Origin: Drechslerella dactyloides
Taxonomy: Eukaryota > Ascomycota > Orbiliomycetes > Orbiliales > Orbiliaceae
Assembly (NCBI GenBank): GCA_020064725.1
Contig: JAGTWJ010000003.1
Location: 1,116,001-1,180,000, forward strand
DNA: 64,000 bases
Direction: 5' to 3'
A model generated the notes under the pieces. That model was not told the DNA's origin, did not search any database, and worked only from the letters and a program-made list of their open reading frames with translations. Of the stretch, positions 20,520 to 31,868 are shown in pieces (position 1 is the stretch's first letter; each line of letters begins with the position of its first letter). Both the position numbers and the translations under genes were made by a program.

Positions 20520-21915
20520 TTATCCCTGATATCCAAACCCCATGATATCGATACCGACAACCGCCATATGCATCCCCCTTCCCCTACCCCTCCCACCTCT
20601 CCCACCCCGTCTGCCTCTCCCACCTCGCCCTCTCGCCCCACTACCCCCGCCGCGAGCAGCAGCCGCCGCCTCATCGAACTCGTAAGCCATCACAATCCGC
20701 CCTTTCCCTTCATCCCTCAGCACGTCGTCCATCACACCCTTCGTCTGCTCCCAATCGACGCCGAAACGGCCGCTATTGACCTTACAAGCATGCACAGCAC
20801 CAATCTCCGGGTCCGTTTGACGCGAAGCATGCGCCGGGCCGTCCGTACCGACAATCCTAGCATGCGCCGCTTGCACCTCCGCGCTCGTGATCAATATCAT
20901 CAAATGATCGAACGCCGTGCTGGTACTCGACAGTATCTCGTCGGGGTGGTCGACGCGGCGGCCGTACGCGACGGAGGTGAACAGGCACCCGATCCAGTGA
21001 CCGCCGGTGTCCGCTGGCTGCGGTGGTATCAGCAGCGCGGTACCCAGGAGCGTCGACGGGTTCCCGCGGGCGTTGCAGTGGGCGCGGTAGACGTTGTACG
21101 CTGCCGGATACTATCATATCACCTTTCATCAGCAAATCAGTGCACGATACCACTACCGCCGTCGTATATATCCAGCAATCGTCAGTTTCCACCCCGGGCC
21201 GGTAGCTTCGACCCTGGGAGAATGTGGATATGCATCCCTCTCACGGTTTGAACAATAGGACGATACAATGAGCGCAATAACTATTGTACGTCAGTAGCCC
21301 TGCAAGCCACCTGCAGACCTGGTGCACACGCATGTATGCGTAGGTGCAAAAGCGACCTCACGCCGCGGGGATATGCTAAATACACACCTTCTCCCGAAAC
21401 GCCAGCGCAATCCCAGCCCCCCACGATCCCAAACAATTACACGCATCTATATAGACACACACCGCTACGTCAGCAAATCTGTAGTCCGTATGTATGTATG
21501 GACGCACGTAGACGCATCGGGCATACGCGCAGGCATTGCAAAAGCCCGACGAATCGCAGCGTCGAAACCTCGCACGCACATATCATGAATCCAGCATGCA
21601 GCCCGTCCGTCGTACCACGACCCACCACACGCATGCACGAAATGACGTAAAATCAACCCCAAGAAGCCCTGCACATACGTATACGAGAACGCGTACGTAC
21701 TCTCCAAGAGCTCGAGATGGGAAGAGACGAGGAGAAAGAAATTCGAAATCCATGGACTCACGAACTAACACCGACCCCGCCGCCGCCGCAAAGATATCCC
21801 CATGCACCATCACCACCCCTCCCCTGCCGGAATCTACCCCTCCCCCGCCCCCAGCGGCACCGCCGCCGCTCGCGGCATCTGCACCCGCCGTCCCCGTCGT
21901 CTCCCGGCTCTCCAT
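20520..21915 (-). CDS. POA1: macrodomain protein, ADP-ribose 1''-phosphate phosphatase (POA1) type, with RG-rich tail
   Basis: Three exons (21762-21915, 21388-21446, 20520-21110, in transcript order) encode 267 aa; both splice junctions restore the family sequence. POA1 enzymes dephosphorylate ADP-ribose 1''-phosphate, a by-product of tRNA splicing. The macrodomain spans about residues 34-215: MVHGDIFAAAAGSVLVHACN, GSWGAGIALAFREKYPAAY, LLIPPQPADTGGHWIGCLFTS and the hallmark VNSGRFGVDWEQT. Glycine-rich N-terminal residues precede it. After YEFDEAAAA comes a 27-residue stretch of RG/RGG repeats (about 224-250) and a short hydrophobic end, absent from yeast Poa1. RG-rich tails usually bind RNA or are arginine-methylated. 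The second intron is 277 bp, long for this window. Confidence 0.85.
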
Positions 21916-22557
21916 ACCTTCTCTGGCTGCCGTGTTGGAAATGTTGCGTTGCAGTACTACCCGCCGCAATCAACAAGGCATCCGCACCCGCCTGATCGTC
22001 GTGCTGCGACTGAAGTCCGATGCTAACCCTGAAGGCCGTCGGTGATTTCCGCGGAATCTCAAGAATGCTCTATTAGAGGGAGGGGCAATCTAGGCTGAAC
22101 GTTGCTCGTTGCGCCAACTTTTCTTTTCTTTGTGTGGGATGGTGAGTCGACGGTGGTGGCCCTTGCGCGATGACTGGATGTCTTGACGATGGAGTTTCAG
22201 AGAAGGATCTGGTAGGGCAGAGCAGTTGCACAGATATGTTGCTGCAAAATTTAAAACCCATTTTATAGGCAAATGTATCTTAGTCATGCAATATCACTCT
22301 TCGGCATCGCGCATCGTGATGACTCCTAGTCAATGTCATTTATTCGCACGTCTAACCTGACTCGCATAAAGCAGCAAACTCTGGGTGCATCATCATCTAT
22401 ACTAATAAAACAGCCCTATGCCCAGCAATGCCCAGCATCCAACAGTCCAAAGTGCAACGAACCAAAAAAAAAAAGACCATGCATGAATTTCTGCCAATGC
22501 AATGCCTCCCATCAATTCATCGTACAGTAAAGACAATACCCTGCGTGCGTGCACCGC
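21916..22557. other. promoter region of the POA1-like gene / 3' flank of the heptad gene
   Basis: This is a 642 bp gap between two minus-strand genes. It contains tract-like sequence (A9 near 22468) but no recognisable gene or site. Confidence 0.45.
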
Positions 22558-23103
22558 CTAGAAAAAAGATTCCTCGTTGGTCGTCATCCAAGTGTTTATA
22601 AAACTCCTGACGGTAAAGAAAAGAATTGCGCAAGCGGCACCAGCGAGCAGCACCCTGGGACGTATGGGTTCAAGTGGTTGTCGGTCCGTCGTAGCTGGAG
22701 CTTTCTCCGTCATGTCCAGAGCTTTATCCATCGTGTCCAGAGCTTTATCCATCGTATCCAGAGCTTCTCCTGTTGTGTCCAGAGCTTCTCCAGTCGTGTC
22801 CGCAGCTTCCTCTGTTGTATCCGCAACTTCTTCCGTCGTCTCCACCACTTCTTCAGTCGTGTCCGCAACTTCTTCCGTCGTATCCGCAACTTCCTCCGTC
22901 GTGTCCGCAGTCTCTTCCGTATCCACAGCTTCCTTGATTATATCCGCAACCTTCACCGTCGTGTCCGTGTGCGTATCCGAACCCGAGCCCGACCCTATGA
23001 ACGAACGGTTTTGTGGCCCTGCTGAAAATGTGTCGATGGGGCTTCTTGTAACTACTAGCAGCATCGTCCGGACCAACAGAAACGTTCTCAGAGATCCTGC
23101 CAT
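22558..23103 (-). CDS. small membrane protein with ten heptad repeats
   Basis: This 181-aa ORF runs from ATG 23103; the frame is open upstream to an ATG at 23181, which overlaps the end of GDB1. A hydrophobic N-terminal segment (about 5-19) is followed by a Ser/Gly linker, ten consecutive seven-residue units of the type ADTTEEV / LDTMDKA (about 66-135), and a C-terminal membrane helix around VLLAGAACAILFFTV (151-165). Periodic A/L and charged positions suggest an amphipathic helix or coiled coil. The opposite strand is also open (a Ser/Val-rich repeat frame), but it has no ATG at its start, so minus is preferred. The ORF begins 47 bp after the GDB1 stop, unusually close, and a possible splice links the two in frame. 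The function is unknown. Confidence 0.5.
   Translation of the reverse strand: MAGSLRTFLLVRTMLLVVTRSPIDTFSAGPQNRSFIGSGSGSDTHTDTTVKVADIIKEAVDTEETADTTEEVADTTEEVADTTEEVVETTEEVADTTEEAADTTGEALDTTGEALDTMDKALDTMDKALDMTEKAPATTDRQPLEPIRPRVLLAGAACAILFFTVRSFINTWMTTNEESFF
22699..22908. repeat. 21-bp tandem repeat array (about 10 copies)
   Basis: Degenerate 21-bp units of the type gtgtccgcaacttcttccgtc on the plus strand repeat about ten times without a break and encode the heptads of the small membrane protein. The copies differ mostly at synonymous or conservative positions. Confidence 0.85.
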
Positions 23104-23149
23104 ATCTACTACGTTCGCTCTGGTGGTGGTGCTCCGAGCTGGTACCTTT

Positions 23150-26100
23150 CTAAGACCTACCGGTAGCAACCTGCGATGCATCCTGGAACAAGTCGATCAT
23201 GCAGCTAGCAGACCAAGCTTGTGATGGACACTATAAAGATATTTTGTTAGCGTATTGCTTTCAGTACTGAAGATTATTAGAGCTGCACATACCGAATCAC
23301 TGCAGAACTCTCCGCTCTTCTGAGTCAATTCCGTCAAGCCAGCCCATGGCGAGTCGTGGATCATTTCTTTGCACTTCTGGATACGGCGATGGATCTGCTG
23401 GAACGTCTCGATCCTTTCTTCGGGGGTGTTCTTCCTGAGCAGATCAAAGTGAAGGAAAGCTCGGAGGAAGAATCCAGTGGGCCAGAGCCACTCCGGTCCC
23501 TGATGGTAGTTTCGGCCCTTCGAGGTCGAGAAGTCGGTGCTGTCGTCCCAATTGATATAGTACGGTCGGTAGTTCAGGTCGATTGGGCTGATTCATAAGT
23601 TAAGACTCCATTTCAACCATAATCAGAGGGAACAACTTACTCAAGAGTGGACATTCCGTATGGGCCGCGAATGCTATCGTCCGCAATCTTCAGAGCACCG
23701 AGCGCGTGGTTGGGATCGAACAGATCCGGGGCAACGGCCATCGCGATAGGGAAGTTGGGTCGAAGCTGGTAGTCCTCATACTCCTTGCCGGACTTGTACA
23801 CGTCCTTGTAGATACCACGGCGATTGATAATGGCCGGGTTGATGTTGTACCAGCTGTCATCACCAGGATCCTTCGGGACGTAGTAGCACTTCTCAAAGTT
23901 CTCCTTGATCCTGTCCGCCCAGGAGCTCCATGAAATTTGTTGGTTGTTGGCATCGACTCCCTTCCAGTTGAACTTGCCATTCTTGTGAAGACCGTCGACC
24001 CAGCGGAGGGCGCTGTAGAGCAGACCCGTCATTTCGACCGGAGCGCCGTCACGTGGAGTTCCAGGAACACCCTTGCTTCCAGCACGCTCGCTCTCGCCCA
24101 TCTTGTCCATCCAGGTGCCGCAGTTCCACTGGTTGCCACCGTGGATGAGACCGGTGTTCCAGTCTGGCTTGATGTCGATCTGGAAACCTTCGTGCTTCAT
24201 CTGAGAATCCAAATTTGGTCCTTCGTTAGCTTCGCGGAAGCTCATTCCACTCGCGTGACGCTGAAGACACTCAAAGATGACCTCCCCGATGGTGCTCTCT
24301 TCCCTGAAAGCGCGGGGGTCGTCCAGCGGGAACCAATTATCATCCCACGGTAGGAAGCGACGCTTGACCTTCTCGTTCAGAAGCGAGATGCCATTAGGCG
24401 CAAATTTGACAAAGTCCTGGATGTTCTGAAGGAAGAACCAGACGGAGTCACGAGAATTGTATCGCGGGTTCGTGCCGGACGCCAGCAAGTTGGGAATCAT
24501 GCCATGCTTGACGACAGCGGCGAATCCCAAAATGTGCTCCTTAGCATCCGCGTAGCGACCGGTTCCGATGAACAATCCACGAAGCGAGATAAAGATATCA
24601 CGACCCCAGCATCGCATGTAAGAGCTCGAGAAATGCGGCAAGCCAGCAGCCATGCAAGGTGTCTGCCTGTCCGGCCTCAACGAAGCGCTCTTCATGTAAC
24701 CCGTAACCTGGACAGACACAAGAGCAAGCGCCTTGACAAAATCGTGTCCGTTCTTGACATTGTCGCCGAAGAGCTCGATAGCCCGGTCGGTGGCAGCGTT
24801 ATAAGCTGTCTGGATGACCATGGCGAAATATCGAGGAACCAAGAAGTTCGGGATTTGCTTGATCTTCTCAAACCGCTCTTTGAGCCAAGATGCCGGACCA
24901 CGCAGGCCGGTGAATCCTTGATCGACAAGCGCCTCAAGACGAGAGACGGTATAGTCGAGGGCCCATGTACCGCTTCGCAAATGCTGACAGATAGGATGGC
25001 CAAGATCGTTGTTGCGGATGACGGTCCTCAAAACTGAGTACCAACCCTGCAAGCCGGCGTAGACAAGTGGCCCAAAGTCGGGAATATTGTAAACGCCAAT
25101 CTTGCCGTCGCTGTGATCCCTTTCTTCAGCATCGCAGCGGTAAAGGGCAAAGTTCAGATCCGTCAAGCTGGTGGTCTGGAAAGCCTTAGCAGCATCCGCG
25201 ACAGCAAGAGCATCAAGATCAATGTTGCTCAGGCTTGGGATCCAGGTCTTCATCAAGATGATGGAGCCGGGAGGGAAGTCGTCGGGAATGGTGACGATAG
25301 TATTGTGTCCCTCCTCCCGAATGCTCGGGTTGGCCAATTTGACAACCTTGGACGGAAGACCCTTGATGAACTTGGGGTCCTTCAAGGTCTTCTCGCGTGT
25401 GCTCTGCGAGCTGTTGACGGTAAGTTTGGCGCTAAGGATCGTTTCGACTTTGGTTTCGGTAAGATACACCGGGTTGAAATCGCCTCGGTGAGTGCCACCG
25501 TTAAAGGCAGTGTGGGCGATCAGGAAGTAACCCTCATGGGTCTTCGGGTGGAGCCGATGAACCGTAATATACTCTCCCTCGTGATGGACGTGCATCTCGT
25601 TGTATCCGCCGTTGCCCATCTCAGAATGGATGTCGTTCAGGATCTTCTTGACCCAGCCGATACCTCCTCCGCGAATAGCGGCGTCATCGTTGTCGTAGAC
25701 ACGACTCTCGTTGACGACATCGAGGAGCTTGGGGTTGATATCGTCATACCCCAGGACACTGCCGGTGGCACAAGAACACATTGAAACAAGCGCGCCATTG
25801 GGAAGAGTGTCCTCCGGAACACGCTTCTGAGCCGGTGTCTCGTTGTCGTGAGTGCAGTCGGCAAAAAGAGCGTGTATGGTGCTGGCTGTGATTTTGCGGA
25901 TCTCGAGGTCACCGCTTCCATCACTCTTGACGTGATCTTGCTCAAAGCTGCCAATGGGCTTTCCGGCGTGCTTGTGAACAAGCTTGGAGAGCTCAGCCGG
26001 TCCCCATGCCTGCATTGCCTCTCGGATAAGCGAGTTGATACCGAGCCGTTGCAGGAAGATGTAGTCCTTGGCCTCGCTTCCAGAGAACAGCTCAGCTGCA

Positions 26101-27969
26101 ATGTACAGATTCGGCCTGACGCGTCGAGCAGCGTCCAAGAGGTACTCTGCAACGTGGATTGGTGTCGAGTGGCAATTGTCGATACGGAAGCCATGGAAGA
26201 TTGATGCCATGAGCTCTGTGTATTCTCGCATGTGGTCCCAGAGCCACGGGCTGTCCTCAGGTCCCTTGCCAAACCGAAGCTTGACACAGTCGCCCCAGAC
26301 AATGACCTCGCGGCGCAGGTAGGCACGACTAGTAGGACCCGCAAAGTCAACCATGGGGTCTGCACCCCACATCCATCCATTGTTGGCCAAAGCGAGCTCG
26401 CTCTTGTCAAACTTGGACGTCCGTCTGTTGTGAGGGAGTCTGGTGAAGTAGGACTCGATCAGCGGGAACTCCGCAGTGAACGGACCCTGCTTCGGGCCGT
26501 GGTCGTCGAGGCGGACGTATTTGACTCTGTTAAAAATCTGCTCGAGGGCCTCGCCGGCGTCGGTGTCGTATTCTTTGTACATTGGCAAGTTGACCTCGTC
26601 GAGGTACTTGAGCAGCTCCTTGTGCAATTTGACTTCCTGCTTCTCAAACTCGTGGTGGTCCGAAGATGGTTCACCGAAGAGAGCGCGAAGGAGACCGGCA
26701 GACACCTCAGGATCGATGCTTCGGCGGAATCTCTCGCCCATTCGGTCTTTGCCAAGGAGACCCTTCTCAGCAAGATGGAGCGCCCGTTCCTGGAACGTCC
26801 ACTTGGGGTCGACCTCTACGGCCTTCCATTTCTTATTGCCCCAGGCCAGGACACCGGCATGTGCATCTCGCTCCGTATCGACAACATAGTATTCCCACAG
26901 TCTAGTGGCACCAATGCAGTGCGTCTTGATGCCCTCCATGATCTGAAGCAGGTCGCTGACGTTCTTCACTTCGGTTGGGAAGCCGAGTCTGCCCAGGTTC
27001 TTGCCGAAATTCACCAAAGCTGTGTCGAGGTCGTAGGCGCCCTCGAGCCAAGGTGCCGTCTTGCAGTTGTAGCCCGCCTCCGGATGATCCTGGAGCCAGC
27101 TGCTGTTGTTGGCCGTGTGATTCCAGACGACATCCGTGAGCGACAACAGCTTGTACTTCTTCTCCATCATTTCGACGATTCCACTGACGGAATTAATGCC
27201 CTCTTTTCCTTTGGGGAAGATTTCGGGATCGAAGTCCAACTGAGAGTAGATACTGTACGGCGAATGCGATTCGCCACGCCACATCATGGGCGTGAAATGA
27301 ACCATATTGTACCCTCGGTCGCTGACGCGAGCCAGCTGCGGCTCCCAGTTCTGCAATGGGCCCATCCATTTCGAGATGGCCGAAATGAGAGCTAGGGCGT
27401 CTAGTTCCACCGTCTTCCCGTTGATGGTGAGATGCGGAGACACACAGACGTAGAACGTCGGTGTCCTGGTCTGGGCGACCTCCTCGGCCGAGACATCTTT
27501 GTCGAGCGGATTCCACTCCGGGAGCTTGGAGTATGTGGCGTAGAAAGCATAGACGCCGGCGGTGTCGATGGGAATGTCCACCGTCAAGTTTTTGGTGAAG
27601 TCCGGTTTGAGCCTGCGGACGCCACAGCGATGCGCGAGAATTGCACGTGGTCAGCCTCCATGTCAAGAGTTTCACGTGCATTGATTAAGACGCGGCTTTA
27701 TGACAGCAGCTCGGAAACGGCTCCGTCTACCGCCGGGAAGGAGAGGGATATGCTTACTTGTACTGCCGGAATTTTTCGCGGTAGAAGGTTTGACCCTTCT
27801 CGGGTATGTTAACCCACAGGCTGCCCTCCCGAGTGATGGATGACGTGCCCTCGATCGAGAAGCGCAGGGTGTACGGGTCGACGGGAGATGGCAAGCGGAT
27901 GTAGGGCCCGTTGACGTCCGGAGTACCGGAGTCGTCGAGGTTGAGGAGGTAGACCTTGCCCTTGGCCAT
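23150..27969 (-). CDS. GDB1: glycogen debranching enzyme (4-alpha-glucanotransferase / amylo-alpha-1,6-glucosidase)
   Basis: Four exons (27758-27969, 23641-27612, 23293-23587, 23150-23230, transcript order) encode 1519 aa, the usual size. This cytosolic bifunctional enzyme first transfers maltosyl/maltotriosyl units, then cleaves the alpha-1,6 branch residue of glycogen. The N-terminal half is the GH13-like glucanotransferase: MVHFTPMMWRG, SLTDVVWNHTANNS, GFRIDNCHSTP with the nucleophile Asp, and YIAAELFSGS. The C-terminal half is the GH133-type glucosidase: SSYMRCWGRDIFISLRGLF, IDIKPDWNTGLIHGGNQWNC and NFPIAMAVAPDLF. The final 27-codon exon (CPSQAWSASCMIDLF) matches the end of yeast Gdb1. 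Introns are 145, 53 and 62 bp. It has an unusually short distance to the gene downstream. Confidence 0.97.
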
Positions 27970-29297
27970 TTTCGTGGACTAGAACTGCGGAGGGTTCACG
28001 CAGAACTTTGATTCGGGACGGGTATGGTAGATGCGAGGCTCTCTCCGATATATAAATGGAGAGCTGGAGAGAGAGAGCTGGAGAGCCACGTGTACGTATG
28101 CGCCGACGGTTGACACAGAGGTTCCTACAGCCGCAGAAGAACGATCGAGATGTATACACGTGGGTCAGTTAGATTTCTCGATCTCTCTGCGAATAAAATG
28201 TTGATATCATGTTGGCGACACGCACGAATGCATGCGTTATATCCAGGAATGAGACCGCAAGGAGCTCAACGGATCGCGCGAACAGGGATGTTTACCTCGA
28301 CTGGCGAATGCTGGTCTCGGTGACGTCAGCAGAGGCCCAAGGAATGTGCTACTTCAATACGTGAGCCCGAGCTCCTGCTCGAGACGCTGGGATCTATCTA
28401 GCTATAGCGAGTGGTTCGATTCGGTCGTTACGTTACGAGAGTAACAGAAGACGCGGTCGTGAAGGAATGAATACGAGCGACCCTATATATGCCTGCTAGC
28501 AAGCCCGGTGGCATGCGGTGGGTCTCGCTATCGAGCCTGGAAGCGGCTCGGGTCCAGAGGAGGGGTTGAAGTGGGCGCTGGGTGGATATCGATGCGATGC
28601 ACGATGCACGAGGCGGAAAGAGGGAAGGACGAGCGGGCAAGGCGACGAAGCAGAACCAGCAGAACCAGAAGCTGTCGGGACCGTATACTACACTACGCAC
28701 CGCACCGCTGCTACGTCTTATTATGCTACAGTTTATTGTGACCGCCCGCGCGCGGCTGGACAGAAAAGCGGGATGGATGGATGGACATGACTGCCCGGTC
28801 GAAAGATCGCAGGAGTTTTTTATATCCGCGCACGAAACAGGCGGAGCTACGCGAAAGGCCGCCAATGGCCGCGAATCGCGGGAAGGCTGGGTTGATCGCT
28901 CAGGCACGGAGCAAAAGACACGCCTTCCACCCGATCGATCACAGCCGGCTGCATGATGTCTGCCAAGCGACGTGAGCAGACGACCGCGTTCGGGACGTGG
29001 GTCCGAGGCCTGCGGGGTCGACTCGTCGAATCGGGACGCCAGCATGCACGGGCTCGCTGGCGAGCAGCTGGTTGGCTGGCGACCGTTCTGACCGGGCGGG
29101 CGGGCTGCAAGCCATGATGATATGATAGGAGACGGTGATGCCGCCGGATGCATGTGCGCTTTATAGATAGATACTCGTACATGTACATAATGCCGTATGC
29201 CCTCCGCTGATGCGATTCGACTGGGAATCTGGCGATGTTCCATGGGAATCGCACTGCTGCTGCTGCCTGCTGTGCCTCCCGCCCTCATGTTTACCAC
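27970..29297. other. intergenic region upstream of GDB1
   Basis: This 1.3 kb gap lies between the GDB1 start and the cyclophilin 3' end. A gagagagctggagagaga-type purine repeat lies at about 28055-28085, next to an alternating atatata at 28050-28056, and is probably part of the GDB1 promoter (minus). Long ORFs here lack ATG starts and domains. Confidence 0.45.
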
Positions 29298-31671
29298 TCA
29301 AACAATCTCGATGTTGATGATCTGGATGTCCTGCACCGGCTTGTCCTTGTACGTCCGCGCCTGCGAAATCTTGGTGACCACGTCCAAGCCCTGCACCGCG
29401 CGCCCAAATATAGTGTGCTTGTTGTCCAGCCATGGTGTCTTCTCGACCGTGATGAAGAACTGCGAGCCATTTGTGTCGGCGCCCGCATTGGCCATCCTAA
29501 ATGCCAAGAGACCAATATCAGTATAGTGCCCAAAAAACTAGCCGATTGAAGAATTCGCAGCGAAAGCAAAAGCGTGGTCTCGGGCAGCGCTCCCGAGTCT
29601 AGCAAAAGCGAGGGAACTGCTTACGAGACCGTATACGGCTTGTCGTGTTTCAGCGTCGAGAATTCATCTTCAAACTCTCGCCCCCAAATACTCTCTCCTC
29701 CAGTGCCGTCGCCGAACGGATCACCAGTCTGCGAGATTCGTCATCATGTTAGCACACCGGTCCGGCGACCAACGGTCGTCTGGAAGCTAGCATTTATTCA
29801 CTCACCTGGATCATAAACTTCGGTATCACCCGATGGAAGATCAGCCCGTTATAGTACCCGTTCTTCGAATGCGTGACAAAGTTCTCAACGGCCTTGGGCG
29901 CGGCTTCCGGGAACAGTCGGACGTGAATGTCCCCGTAAGTGGTGTGTATAACGGCTGCCGTGCCAGTTTCCTTGGCCTTGGCCTCAACCTTCGACGAGCC
30001 CTTCGCGCTCCCGGTCGGCTTCTCATTATAGATGTCCCGTTCCGATTTATTGACGCTGCAATGCAACTTCCGTCAGCTCTTCCATTCATGCATCCGAACC
30101 AAACATTCAAAACCGGGAGACTGGGACGGATATGGAACACCCACTCGTTATCCGAGTTGAACATGTAGAAACGGGCCTTGTTGAACGCAGTGCACACCAG
30201 CATCGGGTCGCGAAGCCCGGCCTCCTGGAGCAGCGGGTTCGACGATGCCGCCATGTCCAACGTGACCACCTTCTTCCTCTTCGGTGCCCCCTGATACAGC
30301 GCCAGATTCAGCGCCCGGCCCATTCCCGTCTCGTCCGGCGCGAGCAATCGCACCATGCGATTCGTGACCGTGTTGACGACCTTGATTCCCAGAATAGACC
30401 CGTATAGAATGAAATGTCCACTCTCGTCGAATATCACATTGATCTTGCCTCTCGACGATGGGCCCTCGATCTCCCTCTCTACAGCCAATCGGCGCCCGAA
30501 ATCAACATCATCCAGCTTCCGTTCCCCGACTTCAGCTTGCTGCATCGTAGATAGCGTCTCAAGCGACTCATCGTATGTCCGCAGTAGCTTCCCGGAAGCA
30601 ACGTCAAAAACTCTGATTTGGCGGTCCGGCAGCGAGAACGTCGCAAACTGCGTCCCCGTCGGTGACATTGTCAGCGACAACGGCGTGGACTTGGCCTTCT
30701 TGAAGTCGAACAAGTTTGTCGAACTCTTGTACTCAAACACGTCCTTGGGTTTCTCGTAGTCACCGTGCGGTTGCCAGTACTCCAGCATTCCACCGGTATC
30801 CGACGAGATCACGCAATCGAACAAGCTATTGAACGCCATGATGGTGACCGGTGCGCGATGTAAATTGTTCAGCTCGTGTATCGGCTGCGGGTTCTCTCCC
30901 CGCCCGTCGTAAATCTGTATCTGGTTGGTCTCGTTCGCGACGGCGAGCAGCGGCAGCGACGCGCTCCGGTTGTGCACCCAGCATATCGATGTCGGCGTGT
31001 GCTGAAGCGTCAGCATGGCGATGAGATCTATGAACACACACCATGGAATCAATTAGCCTTCCCGTGGCTCCAACCGCACTCTGAGGCCTTGGAAACGACG
31101 CTCACCGTACCAAACGTAACCACATCGAATATCCGCACTGTCTTGTCGACGCCACAGCTCGCAAAGCTCCTCCCGTCGACACTAACCGACACGCCCACGA
31201 TATCGCCTGTGTGTGGCTTGAACATCTTGACAAACTCAATTCCCTGATCCTGCTTCTTCCAGAACTTGATGACTCCGTCGGTCGATGTCGTGATCAGAAA
31301 GTCCGTCCACGGCGTCCATAGCGCAAAGCTGACGGTCTCGCGGTGCATCAACGAGCGGTAGTACCGGGGTTGGGCTGGAAGGTTGGACAAATAAAGGGCC
31401 TCATGGCGCAGGGTCCGCCTCTTCTTCGCGATAACCGCCGCCGTAGGGAGCGCCGGACCGACTCCGTCATCCGATGATGAATCTGCAATATGTCGCTACC
31501 CGTCAGTAACTGTCAAGGGAGAGTTGCAGAACACGAGAGCGCGCGAGCGGACCTACCATCGTCGTCTTCCTCGGGCGCTGCCGACGCCGCCCGCTTGCTT
31601 AGCTGTTGTTCCTCCTGCGGATCTTCCTCCAGCTGGTCTCTCGACCGTTTGGTTCCCAGGGTTGCCGACAT
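29298..31671 (-). CDS. WD40-repeat peptidyl-prolyl cis-trans isomerase (PPWD1/CYP15-type cyclophilin)
   Basis: Six exons (31557-31671, 31111-31482, 30145-31027, 29806-30055, 29625-29728, 29298-29496, transcript order) encode 640 aa. A basic/acidic N-terminus is followed by WD40 repeats (TDFLITTSTDGVIKFWKK, FASCGVDKTVRIFD, FATFSLPDRQIRVFD), a linker RDIYNEKPTG, and a C-terminal cyclophilin domain (from about residue 485) with YYNGLIFHRVIPKFMIQTGD, NAGADTNGSQFFIT and TPWLDNKHTIFGRV. The FHR arginine, QFF and the cyclosporin-contact tryptophan are present, so isomerase activity is expected. Homologues are nuclear and spliceosome-associated. The donor at 31110 (gtacgg) is preferred over the better-looking gtgagc 5 bp on because it restores VVTFDLIAML. 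It shares a 197 bp promoter with the divergent DUF1917-like gene. Confidence 0.95.
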
Positions 31672-31868
31672 TGTGAATCGTGGTGCTCTGGCGTCCGTGA
31701 TGAGTCGCAGGTTTGCATTGAGGGATGAGTTCGCGCGTTTAAACTTTCCCAGGCGACCACCAAACCTCGCCTAAATATGCAACACCGTCGTGCTGGATTT
31801 TTCAACATCAACCTCGACATCGACGCTCGCTATCCCCACCCCCACCACCAAACTCCTGCCCCCACGCG
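31672..31868. promoter_or_regulatory. compact bidirectional promoter
   Basis: Only 197 bp separate the ATGs of the divergent WD40-cyclophilin and DUF1917-like genes, so both promoters and leaders must overlap. No TATA box was seen. Polypyrimidine and cccacc-type runs lie on the side of the plus-strand gene. Confidence 0.6.

Noticed and set aside
22577..23224. Plus-strand Ser/Val repeat ORF over the heptad array
   Set aside because: It starts with TTG, overlaps the final GDB1 exon and is explained by the tandem repeat keeping several frames open; the minus-strand frame has ATG starts and a membrane helix.
26232..27395. 387-codon plus-strand ORF opposite GDB1
   Set aside because: It lies wholly antisense to the highly conserved debranching enzyme and has no recognisable domain.
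28405..28425. ggttcgattc word resembling a tRNA T-loop
   Set aside because: The flanking bases do not form a T-stem and no upstream arms are present.
28428..29297. 289-codon minus-strand ORF between GDB1 and the cyclophilin gene
   Set aside because: It opens with GTG rather than ATG, begins directly against the cyclophilin stop codon, and has no family-like sequence or splice support.
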